64,000 nucleotides of DNA from Deinandra increscens subsp. villosa (taxonomy: Eukaryota > Streptophyta > Magnoliopsida > Asterales > Asteraceae): positions 7,123,238 to 7,187,237 of the forward strand of contig JBCNJP010000017.1 of NCBI GenBank assembly GCA_039602395.1. Direction: 5' to 3'. Positions within the stretch are counted from its first letter, which is position 1. The number at the start of each line of letters is the position of its first letter. A program made the position numbers and the translations under genes. Of the stretch, positions 1 through 10,556 are shown one piece after another. The notes under the pieces were generated by a model. It searched no databases. It was not told where the DNA came from and saw nothing but the letters and a program-made list of their open reading frames with translations.

Positions 1-336
1 AAGTTGGCTTTCATAAATACCGTCGCCTATACAGTTCATTGATTCCTTTCAAATTAAATAATAATTATAATAAAATCTAAAAAAGCTATGATAAAGCTTA
101 AATTAAATGTAGACGCATTTAATTAATAAATTATATTTGTGATATGCAACAAAATATACATATTTTTATACCAAATATTCCCTGCATATTGGTTGATTTC
201 TGACTAACTATAATCAAAACAAAGCCGTTTTGCTTTCTTTTTAGTTTTTCAGGAAAAACAAGGACAAAATAACAAAAGGACCATAAGATAACTAAAATAT
301 GAAGAAAAATGCTAACTCTGTGAATTTTGGCCTTGG
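1..336. other. AT-rich sequence, nothing recognised
   Basis: I see no coding signal, transposon end or repeat here. The one open frame on the minus strand (131-340) has no family resemblance and is probably chance. Confidence 0.5.
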
Positions 337-562
337 GCACGACCCGTGCTCAGCTAGGCATGGCTCGTGCTCCACCTCAGAAAGCCCCCGAGAGAAGACT
401 TCCGTATCCTGACAAACACAACCCGTGTGGTTGATCAAGCACGGCCCGTGCCCCTGACTCCTGACAAGTAAGACCCGTGCCTTGTACGCAACACGACCCT
501 TGTCAACTGACTATTATATTCCTTCAAAGATCACATGTCAAGCACGGCTTGTGCCTGAAAAA
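337..562. repeat. Cluster of imperfect short palindromes
   Basis: A GC-richer island holds at least six variants of one quasi-palindromic word, GCACGRCCCGTGC, at 337-349, 357-372, 439-451, 472-481, 491-504 and 542-554. The copies are irregularly spaced, so this is not a simple tandem repeat. Similar clusters occur in this window at 51.9 kb and inside the LTR element at 58.6 kb, so I infer a retroelement-derived segment. No LTR boundary or protein is visible. Confidence 0.5.
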
Positions 563-640
563 CAGTGGCAGACCTAGGCACAAGCCTAGGGGTTCGCCCG
601 AAGTTCATGATTTTTTTTGGCGGAGTCATATTTTCTGATT
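563..640 (+). mobile_element. hAT-like terminal sequence (left end)
   Basis: The stretch starts CAGTGGCAGACCTAGGC, close to the left end of the complete hAT-type element at 4638 (CAGTGGCGGAACCAG). It lies directly against the palindrome cluster. I could not find a partner inverted end or a target-site duplication, so this is a possible truncated or diverged element. Confidence 0.4.
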
Positions 641-2514
641 TTTTTTCTGAACTGAACCCCAAGAAATTTGGTGTCTGAAATTATCCAAACCCAATTAATT
701 ATAACCCAAAACCTAAAAAAAACAAAAAAATCCCTGAAACTTGGAACATACGAATCGTCACTAGTGTCAATTCAATTGTCCTCCGTAGGGTGAGGTAGTG
801 AGCACTGCGATCGATGATCGAATATCATATTGAGGGCCGAGAGGTAGAGAGCAGGCCAGCCGGCAACTCCGACCGGCAAGTGTTTAGTAGTTACTGTTTA
901 GTCATAATCTTTGTCTAAATATGTGATTTCTTAAAAATTTGTTTCTTGAATCGATTGAAGAGTTATAGAATTCTAGAATGTGAATCACTTGATTGTTAAT
1001 TTGTAATTTGTGAGCAAAGAACTTGACTAGTTGACTGTGATTTTTGTGTCTATATTTCATATCAATTTGATGATAATTGAGAACAAAGAAGTTGTAATTT
1101 TGATATATTTGATCGTATAATTTTTAAAAACAAAGAACACAGAATTTGTTCTAAGTGTTTTTATATTTTTGTTGTGTGTTGTAATTCTGTTCTGGAATGA
1201 CGAATGACCTGTCACCCGACCCGGCCCACTGTCTTAAAAATTTTTTGTATATAGGGGTGGGCGACCAAACACTAAAAATTTTCGAACCCCACCATTTAAA
1301 CTCGCTTAATTCTTTCATTTCTCTCTAGATTAGATTTTGTTTATGAGCCACTTGGCGTTTGTAATCATCCAACTAAGAGTTTGTAAGAATATTAACTTAA
1401 TAAGATTTTGTTTAAAGTTTGTCTATGAACTACTAATCATCTTTTAAGCAAACCTTTATAGCCATGTCTGGCTAAACTCTTACACTCACGTAGGGGGAAA
1501 ATGAGCATTTGGCGGGTTGTTGAAAAGAGCATATAAACTCACCTTAAGGTATGTATGAATGACTTTATGAAAACTCTATATTAAAAGTGTACGGTCACCC
1601 TTTTGAACAAAAGTATCTTGTGTATTGCGGACCATTTTAGGAGTCAAAAGGTCATCAGTCGTACTTGTGACACCCGACTGGGGGACGATGCATGATCCTT
1701 ACGGTGACTCGCACCCCATGGAAAGCAATACATTCGAGTGTTTTATGTCTAGGTATTTTCACGCATGTGCGGTCTGAAGGTAATGGTTGGGATTGAGGGT
1801 TGGTAGTATTTTGTCACCGCGTAGAAGCCAGTGATGTATGCGTTGGTGAACTTTGCTCTGGCTACGACCGCCCGTGTATGCGCGAGAGCGGTAAACGGAG
1901 AAGACAGACCTTATTCCCTTATTGAGAACTTTTCATAATAAAATAAGCCGATGCATGGGTTGTTCCCCTGCTGGTTCATGACAACATATTCGAGTGTAAC
2001 AGTACTTTGATCATAAGACACTACAATTACATGACATTCATACAACTATATATGTTCCGAACAGCATGAGTACCCCTGGGGTTCATACCAATTGGGTGAT
2101 CAACGTGAGGAAACTGAGAATAGATTTGAGGCGGAGAGGCAGTTTATTCGTCTGTTAGCAACAATCTTAAGGAAATGTTATATATAAATAGGCTATCAAC
2201 CCCTGCAACTGGTGAGTCCTTCCAGGTGATATTTTCTCTGATTTTCTAGCTTAAAACCCATTTTATGTTTATTTTATTTCCCTTTTTAATATTTTATATT
2301 TTTCTTAAACTAAAAGATAGATCTGGTTAAAAGTTAACAAAGACGAAGTATCAAGAGTCCTCATTTCCATACATTGTGTCATTGGATGACCTCGGTATCT
2401 TAACTTTGCTATACTATGCCGCTATAGGTGCAGTTGCCCGCGTACGTGATGTATAGTGATTGTTTTTTATCGTGTTATAAATGTAAATCTTAAATGCAAT
2501 AGTGGTGTTGGAAC
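641..2514. other. Decayed transposon-like sequence without supported genes
   Basis: Mostly AT-rich. At 1251 a motif AGGGGTGGGCGACCAAAC resembles a hAT terminal inverted repeat, without an identified partner. At 1640-2240 the sequence is less AT-rich and looks like the non-coding part of an old LTR retroelement. A short open stretch at about 2083-2175 on the plus strand would encode a charged, Glu/Arg-rich helix-like peptide, too short and unbounded to call a gene. Confidence 0.35.
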
Positions 2515-2999
2515 CGACCAATAATTGTCATATTTTCATATACACCCGAGCACACACCAATATACCTCTAGTGAAATGCTCCAAAGTGTCTCTCGTCGTC
2601 TTCTCAACCATTTTTTAATTCTCTTCATTGATGTCCGTCGTGTTTCTGTACGCTAAAACGTGTAACGCTGATGCACACTTTTGAATAGAGGTGAACCCAA
2701 GATTTCCCCGTCCGTCACATCTTTGTTGAAAGTAGGAATATTTTTCTTCCAAATCATGAGCTATACGTAAAAACATACGTTTACTCATCCAAAAAATGAT
2801 TAGAGAACATCTTAGGATCGGGGTAGGTTAGATTTTGACAAAGTGTTTTTTGCATCGCGATCGCGTTCAATTGGTGTTCTCTTAAGGACCGACCAGTCGA
2901 GGAACCGAAGTGGAAGACTCTGGTATTATTTTTTATAATTACCGCGGTTACCACGGTCGAAATCACCTCGTCTTCTTCATCATTGTAAAAGTTGTACAA
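2515..2999 (-). pseudogene. PIF/Harbinger transposase fragment (ALP1-like)
   Basis: The minus strand opens with an acidic N-terminus and then the block TYPDPKMFSNHF, which resembles the N-terminal region of plant Harbinger nuclease-like proteins. A stop follows at 2781. Reading on past it, in another frame, gives DGRGNLGFTSIQKCASALHV and then TTRDTLEHFTRGI, both typical of the region ahead of the DDE nuclease, with a further in-frame TAA between them. The nuclease domain itself is missing. At least two disabling changes make this a dead, 3'-truncated copy. No terminal inverted repeats were identified; a 9-bp-arm hairpin at 3243-3273 upstream could belong to the same element. Confidence 0.75.
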
Positions 3000-3242
3000 T
3001 ATTGATGATGAGGAATGGGATGCTATTTTTTTATAGAATGTAGAGGATAAAAGTGTAGAATTTATATAAAAGAATGAGAGAAAGTAAGAAGTTGTAGGTT
3101 AAAATAGAGAATGAGTGTATATGTATAGGTGAATTGTTAAAAAAAATGGAAAGGGGATAAAGCCGATCAACGGCTAAAAATTCTGGGAATCATAAAAAAT
3201 TTAAGCGTTATATACTTCACGCCGATTTCAATTTTAAAGCCC

Positions 3243-3273
3243 ATAGCGCCCCCGGGCGGTGTGTGGGCGCTAT
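3243..3273. repeat. GC-rich hairpin, 9-bp arms
   Basis: ATAGCGCCC (3243-3251) and GGGCGCTAT (3265-3273) are perfect inverted repeats around a 13-base loop. The hairpin sits upstream of the Harbinger pseudogene and could be a transposon end. Apart from it, 3000-3376 holds nothing I recognise. Confidence 0.5.
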
Positions 3274-3380
3274 AAGACGCTATAGATGTGGGTTAACGTC
3301 TACTTCGGATAGTCTAATTGTTTAAGTGTGGTGATATAACTATTAGTATTTAAACAGGATGGAATTTTGTTGTAGTATAA

Positions 3381-3960
3381 ACGAGATGTTTACCCACCCC
3401 GCGCGTTGATGCGGGGTTGAATTTATATACCGAACGAAAGTAAAAAAGTTAAGTGGTATAAAACGTAAAAGTTTAAAAGTCTCGTGGTAAAAATATAAAA
3501 CTAAGAAGTATATTAAAAGCGAAAGTAGAAAAAATAAAAGTTTCGTGCCCAAAGTAGAAGACAAAAAAACTTAAAACAAAAAAAAAACTTTAAAAGTTAG
3601 AGGGTAAAAAAGTTAAGGGGTATAAAACGTAAAAGTCTAAAAGTCTTGTAGTGAAAGTATAAAACTATACATATATATACTAAAAACGAAAGTAGAAAAG
3701 TTAAAAGTTTCGTAGCCAAAATAGAAGACAACAAAACTTAAAATAAAAAAAAGAACTTTAAAAGTTAAACGGTACAAAACGTAAGAGTATGAAACAATGT
3801 GGCCAAACTATGAAAACTAAAAGTTTACTATTTCGTTAAAAAGAAAAAAACAAATCATAAAAGTTTAAGGGTAGAACGCGTCAAAGTACCAAAGTCACGT
3901 GGCTAAAGTTTAAAAAACTAAAAATTAACTATTCATCCATGAAATTTTATTGTATAATAT
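3381..3960 (-). mobile_element. Decayed non-autonomous Helitron-like repeat
   Basis: The left edge has a hairpin CCCCGC...GCGGGG (about 3397-3416) a few bases inside CGAG, a near match to the CTAG end expected for a minus-oriented Helitron 3' terminus. Inside it is an A-rich tandem duplication of about 164 bp (3440-3603 and 3604-3770) built on short words such as GTAAAAGT and AAACTT. No 5' end was found. An open frame at 3343-3564 is a by-product of the A-rich sequence. Confidence 0.45.
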
Positions 3961-4629
3961 AATAATAGATATGTAGGTTTTATTGTAAATGTGTGGTTTT
4001 GTTCTTAATAAAATTTGTGTTTATCGTGTGTGCTCAATCCAGTTGTCCAACAGTCTGCCGGTCAGATGTCACTGGACAAGTTATGGCGAACATTGACGTT
4101 TCAACAAATTAAGTAAGAAAACAGAAAACAATAGTCATTACAATCATTTAAATGGTAGACTTGGAGTAAAATAACGACTTAAACGGTCATAATAATTTTT
4201 GTTGATGATATCATGAGAAACTGAAAAAAGAGAAAAATTACAACCATCCAGCTCCCGTCATTGTTTGATTAACAACACCATAGGCGTGAGAATAAAAAGT
4301 TCTATTGCTTATCTAAATGCAACTAAGTTAACACATGATTTGGTGGTATAATTTGTATAGTCATGTAAGTTTGACAAATGAGTTGGTTTTCTTATTGGTG
4401 ATGTAATAAGTACACATAGATTTTCTTCATTATTATATTTTATCAAATTGCCCCTAACATATAACAACTTTCTTATATGTAGGGACTGCAAAGGGTTGGG
4501 TTTGGGTGGGGTTTGAGTAATCCAAACCCCGTAACTTGTTATTATAAAATCTTCTCCCATACCTGGCTTGAAACTCATCGGGTATTTACGCATTAGGTAG
4601 CGGGCATACTCGTGTGTTTTCGAGTATAC
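3961..4629. other. Intergenic; part of an older element split by the hAT insertion
   Basis: No gene recognised. From about 4480 the sequence is rich in CCCGTCGGGT/CGGGTA-type words. The same style resumes at 7213-7530 on the far side of the hAT element, so both parts probably belonged to one older repeat. The 121-residue minus-strand frame at 4309-4674 runs across the hAT boundary and is not a gene. Confidence 0.4.
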
Positions 4630-4637
4630 CCGTCGGG
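4630..4637. repeat. Left target-site duplication of hAT element
   Basis: CCGTCGGG immediately precedes the CAGTGGC terminus and is repeated exactly at 7213-7220. Eight bases is the standard target duplication length of the hAT superfamily. Confidence 0.85.
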
Positions 4638-4957
4638 CAGTGGCGGAACCAGTAATTTTCGATCTGAGGGTCAATAATAACTAACTTTATGCTTAATACA
4701 AAACTTTCTGGTCCTCCATTAAGGTTCTAGCACACGGAGATCGGCTCTATATAATGGGAGCGAAACGTAGATTCTTTATTGTTAAATTTATTATGTGTAA
4801 TAATTTATTTTGTAAAACATTAATTCTTTGTTTATTTGTTTTACGCTAAAATAAACAAAGTAATAATAAACAAATTAAAATAGAAATTATAACTGTTAAA
4901 CTTTCCTAATATACAAATTATAAAATAACAAAGATAAAATAATGGAATTTAAATATA

Positions 4958-5354
4958 TCTATATCTATATCTATATCTATATCTATCTATATCTATATAT
5001 ATAATAAAAGAAAAGTTTTTGGGCACCACAATTTGCCATGTGACACCACCACATTCATCCTCAACAATTTTTCCCGCCAATAAACATTTACAAGCGGATC
5101 TTCTAATTTTGGATATATATATATATATCCACTATTTATTTATTGTCTTCTAAATTATTTAATAACCAATTATTTAATTACTTAAATTTAATATATTATA
5201 TAGTTTATTAAGTTACATTTATCTATATCTATCTATACTCTATACTATATAATAAACAAAAAGTTTGGTCATAGTTTAATTAATAAAAAAAGAAACTTGA
5301 CATCACCATAAAATTTTAAATTAACCCGTGTAACACACGGGGATATAAAACTAG
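4958..5354 (+). mobile_element. Nested Helitron-type termini (plus orientation)
   Basis: The 3' end is clear: the hairpin ACCCGTGTAACACACGGG is followed about 12 bases later by CTAG (5351-5354) and then T, as expected for Helitrons, which insert between A and T. Two candidate 5' ends lie upstream, both TC-rich (TCTATA)n followed by ATAATAAA(C/A)AAAAAG: one at about 4958-5030, the other at about 5221-5260. This may be a short element inserted into a longer relative. The TCTATA microsatellite makes the exact 5' base uncertain. Confidence 0.65.
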
Positions 5355-5373
5355 TAACCTTATATATTAAATA

Positions 5374-5403
5374 CTAGGATAGAACCCGTATGTTATACGG
5401 GTT
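5374..5403 (-). mobile_element. Helitron 3' terminus, minus orientation
   Basis: CTAG (5374-5377) is followed by a hairpin AACCCGTATGTTATACGGGTT, the mirror image of the plus-oriented end 20 bases to the left. The matching 5' end of this second element was not found. The sequence to about 6097 is AT-rich and carries no gene I recognise. Confidence 0.55.
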
Positions 5404-6097
5404 GAATTATTAAAAATATATATGTAATTAATAATTCATGTATACTCTTCTTATTACCATAATAATGTATTACATTACATTAGAAAAATGTTAAAGTTAT
5501 AATTCATAATATGATATTGGTGACTTTACTCTATTTATTAAAAAAAATATGTTTAGTTCATGTCTCTACTTGTATATTTGGAAAATGCAAGATAAACGTG
5601 ATCATGTTTAAAACACAATCAAACCCTCAATAGCGACTAACATAAATTATGAATTGACAAACTTGAGACTTTAAATCTGTATAGATAGTTAGATGAAAAT
5701 AAAGTTTTGTTAAAATTATAATGAACACATCCTAATTATTGAGTATAAAATCTAAATTATAATAAAAAGATTATAATGTTATCAATAAAAAATGTTATGT
5801 TGATATACATTAGAAAACTTACAATTGTATCAGTCGCGATGTCTAAAATTTCCAAAACTGGATGAACATGCATTATTTGATATGGTAGGAAAAACAATTT
5901 AATATTGGATATTATGAACATGATTTTTGTCGCTTATGAATTTCTCTATAAATAGTATCACCCACAACGCAACGCTGATTGAATTTGTAAATAGTATTAG
6001 GTATTCATTTAATAAAATATTAAAAATGTTTTGCTCAATTATATTTGAAAACACACTAAATAAATGTTTACTGGTATTTTATAAGTTTCTAAATATT

Positions 6098-6549
6098 TTT
6101 CAAAGGAAAAATGAACCTTAATAATCCCAACCATTGCCTATTGGCCACGAATAATCCTACCTTCATTTTTGGCCACCAGCACTCCTAGCTATTCACCCTG
6201 TTTTTCCTAATAAACCTACCGTTAAATATTTTAACACCCGTTAGTTTTGGTGACGTGGATCCCATAAAAGACGCTGATGTGGCATTTTTTAGCTCGAAAG
6301 GCAGAAAAACAATGCATACAAGTGTAAAATATACCTCTCAACAAAGACACAAGTTAAAAAATGCCACATCAGCGTTTTTTTATGGAATCCATGTCACCAA
6401 AACTAACGGGTGTTAAAATATTTAACGGGAGGTTTATTAGGAAAAACATGATGAATAGCTAGGAGTGCTGGTGGACAAAAATGAAGGTAGGATTATTCTT
6501 GGCCAATGGGCAATAGTTGGGATTATTAAGGTCCATTTTTCCTTTTTCA
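6098..6549. repeat. Long foldback element, about 195-bp arms
   Basis: The left arm (about 6098-6291) and right arm (about 6355-6549) are inverted copies with only scattered mismatches, separated by a loop of about 63 bases. Recognisable paired words include AATAATCCCAAC with GTTGGGATTATT, and GACGCTGATGTGGCATTTTTT with its complement. It has no coding capacity. It is a MITE or foldback transposon; a transcript across it would form a long double-stranded hairpin. Confidence 0.85.
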
Positions 6550-7137
6550 AAATGAAAATAATAATAGTTTATAAATTATTTTTAAATAAAAATAGCATGT
6601 AAATTAATATATGATTGTCATAATTCTATAAGAATATTAATAGATAAAAATATATCATGATTATACAATGGGATATAATTTTCAACAAAAAAAAAAGGAA
6701 TTTATTAGGGAGTGAATTTGGGAGGGAAAACTTTTGTGAGAATGAATCTAGTGTTGACACGTGTCACCAATTGTAATTATTTATTAGAGTAGGAAGATTT
6801 GAGTGTAAGTGGCTAACCCATCGGAAAAAAGAAAAGAGAAATAATATATTTAAAGAAAAAAATACATAAAGAATCATTGGGCTTATATAAAACCGGCCCA
6901 CATCACAAATTAACCTAGATATAAATCCTAAACTACCCCACTTTTAATTTCATCTTCTTCAAGATATAATTTATAGCAGGACTGGAGCACCTGCCGCTGC
7001 CGTTCATCTCTATATCTCCGGCGAAGCTTAGCTGCTTAAGTAAAAAAAGATGTATACTCTCTATGTGTTTCTCTTCACACTTTATCTACTTTACTCATAA
7101 TTTGAGGGGTCAAACTATCAGAAAAACATCAAACTTC
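6550..7137 (+). other. hAT interior with promoter/leader-like sequence
   Basis: The sequence around 6890-7050 runs from a GGCCCA box (cell-cycle/ribosomal promoter type) through a CT-rich leader to TCTCCGGCGAAG, resembling the 5' region of a plant gene. No start codon or exon follows before the hAT right end. It may be captured promoter DNA. I cannot identify the source gene. Confidence 0.3.
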
Positions 7138-7212
7138 GAATACCCATGTTAAGAAGGTTCATCGGTCGGAGGGTCAACGGACCCTCCTGACCCCCCTTTG
7201 ATTCTGCCCCTG

Positions 7213-7220
7213 CCGTCGGG
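7213..7220. repeat. Right target-site duplication of hAT element
   Basis: An exact copy of CCGTCGGG from 4630-4637, directly after the terminal CTG. The 7221-7539 stretch beyond is the continuation of the older CGGGTA-rich repeat and contains no gene. Confidence 0.85.
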
Positions 7221-7539
7221 TGTCTATCGGCTAAATATTAATTTACATTGATCATAATTACAATAAAATTCTCAAATAACTAAACATATATAAATTTAAC
7301 AATATAAAAATTAATTCTTTAAACAAATAACTTAGTATTGTAAGTAAAAATAAAGAAAAACATGGCATGGATATAATCAAGTTAACGGGTATATATTATC
7401 GGGTAATCCGATCGGGTAACCACGTATATTATAAAATCCCATGCCCGTAAAAAAATTCAAAATTAATCTCGTACTCGGTCCCATACTCGATTATCCAACC
7501 CCATACATGTCGCATGTGTGTCAGGTTTTGGGTATTTCT

Positions 7540-7880
7540 GTTGGGTTCATGTTTCATTGTCATCACTGATTATATGGTTACTTACGGTGTGTGTTTAAAT
7601 TCTGTTTCTAGCAACTTTTGTCAAAAAATAAAAGTCTATAAGATTTTCATATATTAAGATCTTATTTTTAGGATTTTTCTTATAATTTTCTATCAACTAG
7701 GATATCAAACCATAAGAATTTTTATCCATGTGGATTTGTGAGTTGATCTATCTATTCTAACATCACCACAACCCTCCAATTAGTCACCACTGCTTAGTAA
7801 ATTATATCCACATGTGGGCACAAATTCATTTAATAAAGCTTTAAAAATCGTGGATCATCTCAAACAATCGGGTGACACAT
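7540..7880 (+). repeat. 340-bp direct repeat, left copy
   Basis: Nearly the same as 8580-8919 (offset 1040), with a few substitutions and single-base indels. One base in, the repeat starts TG, and it ends ...GACACAT, so a TG...CA frame like an LTR can be drawn. However, no primer-binding site follows and the flanking five bases do not match. Confidence 0.75.
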
Positions 7881-8579
7881 GGTGTGCAAGAATCGGAAAA
7901 AACAGACTCGAAACCAAAATAACCGAAAAAAACCAAACCGAAAAAACCGAATCCAAATGGAAACCGACGGTTTTGGATTGAACTTTTCTAAAATCCGAAA
8001 TTTCGGATCGGTTTCGGTTTTAGCTAAAAAGAAAATCCAAAAAAACCGAACCGATCCATTTAATTATTAAAGGGTTTCACATTTAATTTTATTTGAGGAT
8101 CTTTGAGTCTTTGAGATTAGATCATTATGGGACTTTAATTTTGTTTGAATGTCGTTTGAGTGTTTGAGATTAGATCGTTAATGATTTGTTTGATTTTGGG
8201 TTGTTATGCAACATTATGGATTCTTGAGTCTTTGATATTAGATCAGTAAGGATTTGTTTGAATCTATTTGTTTGAGATTAGATCATTTTTCAACGTTATG
8301 GATTTCAAAGTTTTATTTTTAATGCTATTAGTAGTCAGTTAATGTATAATTGAAAAATAAGCAGACCCAAATTTAATATTATTAGTTTTTTCAGCCCAAA
8401 AATTCATATGGATTTGAATCCGAAAAAACCGGATCCAAACCGTAAAAAAACCGAAAACCAAAATCCATGAAACCGAAAAAACCGAATCCAAATGGATTTG
8501 AAAATTGTAGAAACCGAAGTTCGGTTTTGGATTCGGTTTTAGCCAAAATCCGATCCAAACCGATCCATGCACACCCCTA
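7881..8579. mobile_element. Short TIR element (hAT/MITE-like) between direct repeats
   Basis: The left end GGTGTGCAAGAATCGG and the inverted right end GGTGTGCATGGATCGG match at 14 of 16 bases. The right end extends to CCCCTAG, as in plant hAT MITEs. The subterminal parts are full of CCGAAAAACC/GGTTTTCGG words in inverted order. The middle repeats TTTGAGATTAGATC four times. No target duplication is evident. Open frames at 7879-8070 and 8339-8590 are artefacts of the CCGAAA repeats. Confidence 0.55.
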
Positions 8580-8919
8580 GTTGGGTTCATGTTTCATTGT
8601 CATCACTGATTATATGATTACTTACGGCGTGTGTTTACATTCTGTTTCTAGCAACTTTTATCAAAAAAATAAAAGTCTATAAGATTTCCATATATTAAGA
8701 TCTTATTTTAGGATTTTTCTTATAATTTTCTATCAACTAGGATATCAAACCATAAGAATTTTTATCACGTGGATTTGTGAGTTGATCTATCTATTATAAC
8801 ATCACCATAGCCCTCCAATTGATCACCACTGCTTAGTAAATTGTATTCACATGTAGGCACAAATTTATTTAATAAAGCTTTAAAAGTCGTGGATCCTCTC
8901 AAACAATCGGGTGACACAT
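8580..8919 (+). repeat. 340-bp direct repeat, right copy
   Basis: The partner of 7540-7880. It abuts the CCCCTAG end of the inner element on its left. The differences between copies indicate a duplication that is not recent. Confidence 0.75.
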
Positions 8920-9640
8920 TTCTATTATAACCGCGTATATAAGGCTTTGAAAAAGCGAATGCCCTTCATTTTCCTCACAATCGATTATGGTTTTCAGCCA
9001 TTTTCTCTCACCGCACCACCTTTTTCTCACCGGATTTTTATCAGATCGAACAACAATGTAAGTCTCTTACTCCAATTGATGATGCGATACTGTCTTATCT
9101 TCATATTCCGTTAACATCTGTTCTTGATTTTGGTCACGATTTTGTTTTTTTAGGGTTTTGCAATCGATTTTATGTTTTAGGGTTTTTTTTAATCAATTCT
9201 TCATCATATCCGTACCCTTACTCAACCTTCCATTCACGTAAGTTCTTTGTTACCTTTTTTATTTATAGAAATCAATTTTGTGGTTCTAAGTTCGATTTTG
9301 ATGTTTTTCAAGGTCATTCGTTACCCTGCTTCTGACAGTTGGTGAATATATGAATTTATTTAATTCAGCATATCAATATTTAGGATGTTGTTAGGTAAGC
9401 ACATTCCTTCAACCATCACCATCTACTATTTCCTTCATTATTCAATAACCTCATAAACCCTAATTTGTTTTCTATGTTTAATATTGCAGATTAATCATCA
9501 TCCATCACTCCTCTTGTAATTACTTAGTGAGTTTTCACCTTTTTTATGTATTATGTTTGTTTCCATCTTTAGCTTTTTTGTAATAATTTTGTTCAGTTCA
9601 TCAATGATCTGTATTATTTATCATCAATGTAATTTAGTGT
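8920..9640. other. Leader-like sequence, no gene supported
   Basis: At 8930-9070 the sequence (TATATAAGG, a CT-rich tract, a short frame, then AATGTAAGTC) looks like a promoter, 5' leader and splice donor of a plant gene. I could not find a following exon. The rest is T-rich. It may be a gene fragment or a retroelement leader. Confidence 0.3.
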
Positions 9641-10544
9641 TACAAGTTTAAATTTCGTAAATTTATAATCTAATTTAATTATTAACTAAAATTATTATGG
9701 TAATTATTTCAATTTTATTAATTAACTTTTGTAGTTTTATTTATGTTATTAACTTTTAACTATCTTTTAAGATTTTAATTCAAATTAATTGACTTGCATA
9801 ACTTAAGCAACTAAATTTTTCATAAATGTAAACTTTCAAATTAAATGTATTAGTTTAAATCCATAAATTTATAATCTAATTCAATTACAATCAAAATTAT
9901 TATGGTAAATATTCTAAATTTACTAATTGATTTTTGAAGTTTTATTTATGTGATTGATTTTTAAATATTTTTGAAGAGTTATATTCAATTTAGTTATTTT
10001 AACTTGCGTAATTTTAGCAACTAAATTTGTTTTTAATGTAAATTTATTAAATTTGATTTTATTATTTTGACTTTCGAAAATTATAACATATAAAATTACT
10101 AATCAAAATTATTATGATCAATATTCCAAGTCTATTAATTGACTTTTGTAGTTTTATATATTTTGATTAAGTTTTAAATATGTTTGAAATTTAAATTCTG
10201 ACTAATTATTTTGACTTGCGTAATTTTAGCAACTAAATTTAATATTAATGTAAATAAACAAATTTAAATTTCATTTTATTAATTTGACTTCCGTAAATTT
10301 ATAATTCAGTTACTAATCAGAATTGTTATGGTAAAATATTCCAAATTTAACAATTGATGTTTTTAGTTTTATTTGTATGATTATGTTTAAAAAATAAATA
10401 AGATTTAAATTCAAGTTTATTATTTTGATTTACGTAATTTTAACAACTAAATTTATTATTAATGTAAACTTTCAAATTAAAATTCACTTTATTAGTTTGA
10501 CTTTCGCAAATTGATAATCTAATTTAATTACCTAACAAAATTAT

Positions 10545-10556
10545 GAGTTTTATATA
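10545..10556. repeat. Left LINE target-site duplication
   Basis: GAGTTTTATATA, repeated exactly at 11712-11723 right after the LINE poly(A). Confidence 0.85.

Larger units (their letters stand above)
4638..7212. mobile_element. Non-autonomous hAT-type transposon, 2.58 kb
   Basis: The left end reads CAGTGGCGGAACCAG and the inverted right end CAGGGGCAGAATCAA, matching at 11 of 15 positions. A GAGGGTC word lies just inside both ends. The 8-bp direct repeat CCGTCGGG flanks it exactly. There is no transposase, so it must have moved in trans. It carries a Helitron terminus cluster (4958-5403), a 450-bp foldback (6098-6549) and a segment resembling a plant promoter or 5' leader (about 6840-7080). 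These are later insertions or captured sequence. The intact target duplication says the outer element has not been rearranged since it landed. Confidence 0.8.

Noticed and set aside
4309..4674. 121-codon minus-strand frame
   Set aside because: It crosses the hAT element boundary at 4638 and its target duplication, so it cannot be an ancestral gene; no motif.
7879..8590. Lys/Asn-rich and Phe-rich frames on both strands
   Set aside because: They come from the CCGAAAAACC subterminal repeats of the TIR element.
7542..8918. LTR retrotransposon with 338-bp LTRs
   Set aside because: TG...CA ends can be drawn, but there is no primer-binding site, purine tract or 5-bp target duplication.
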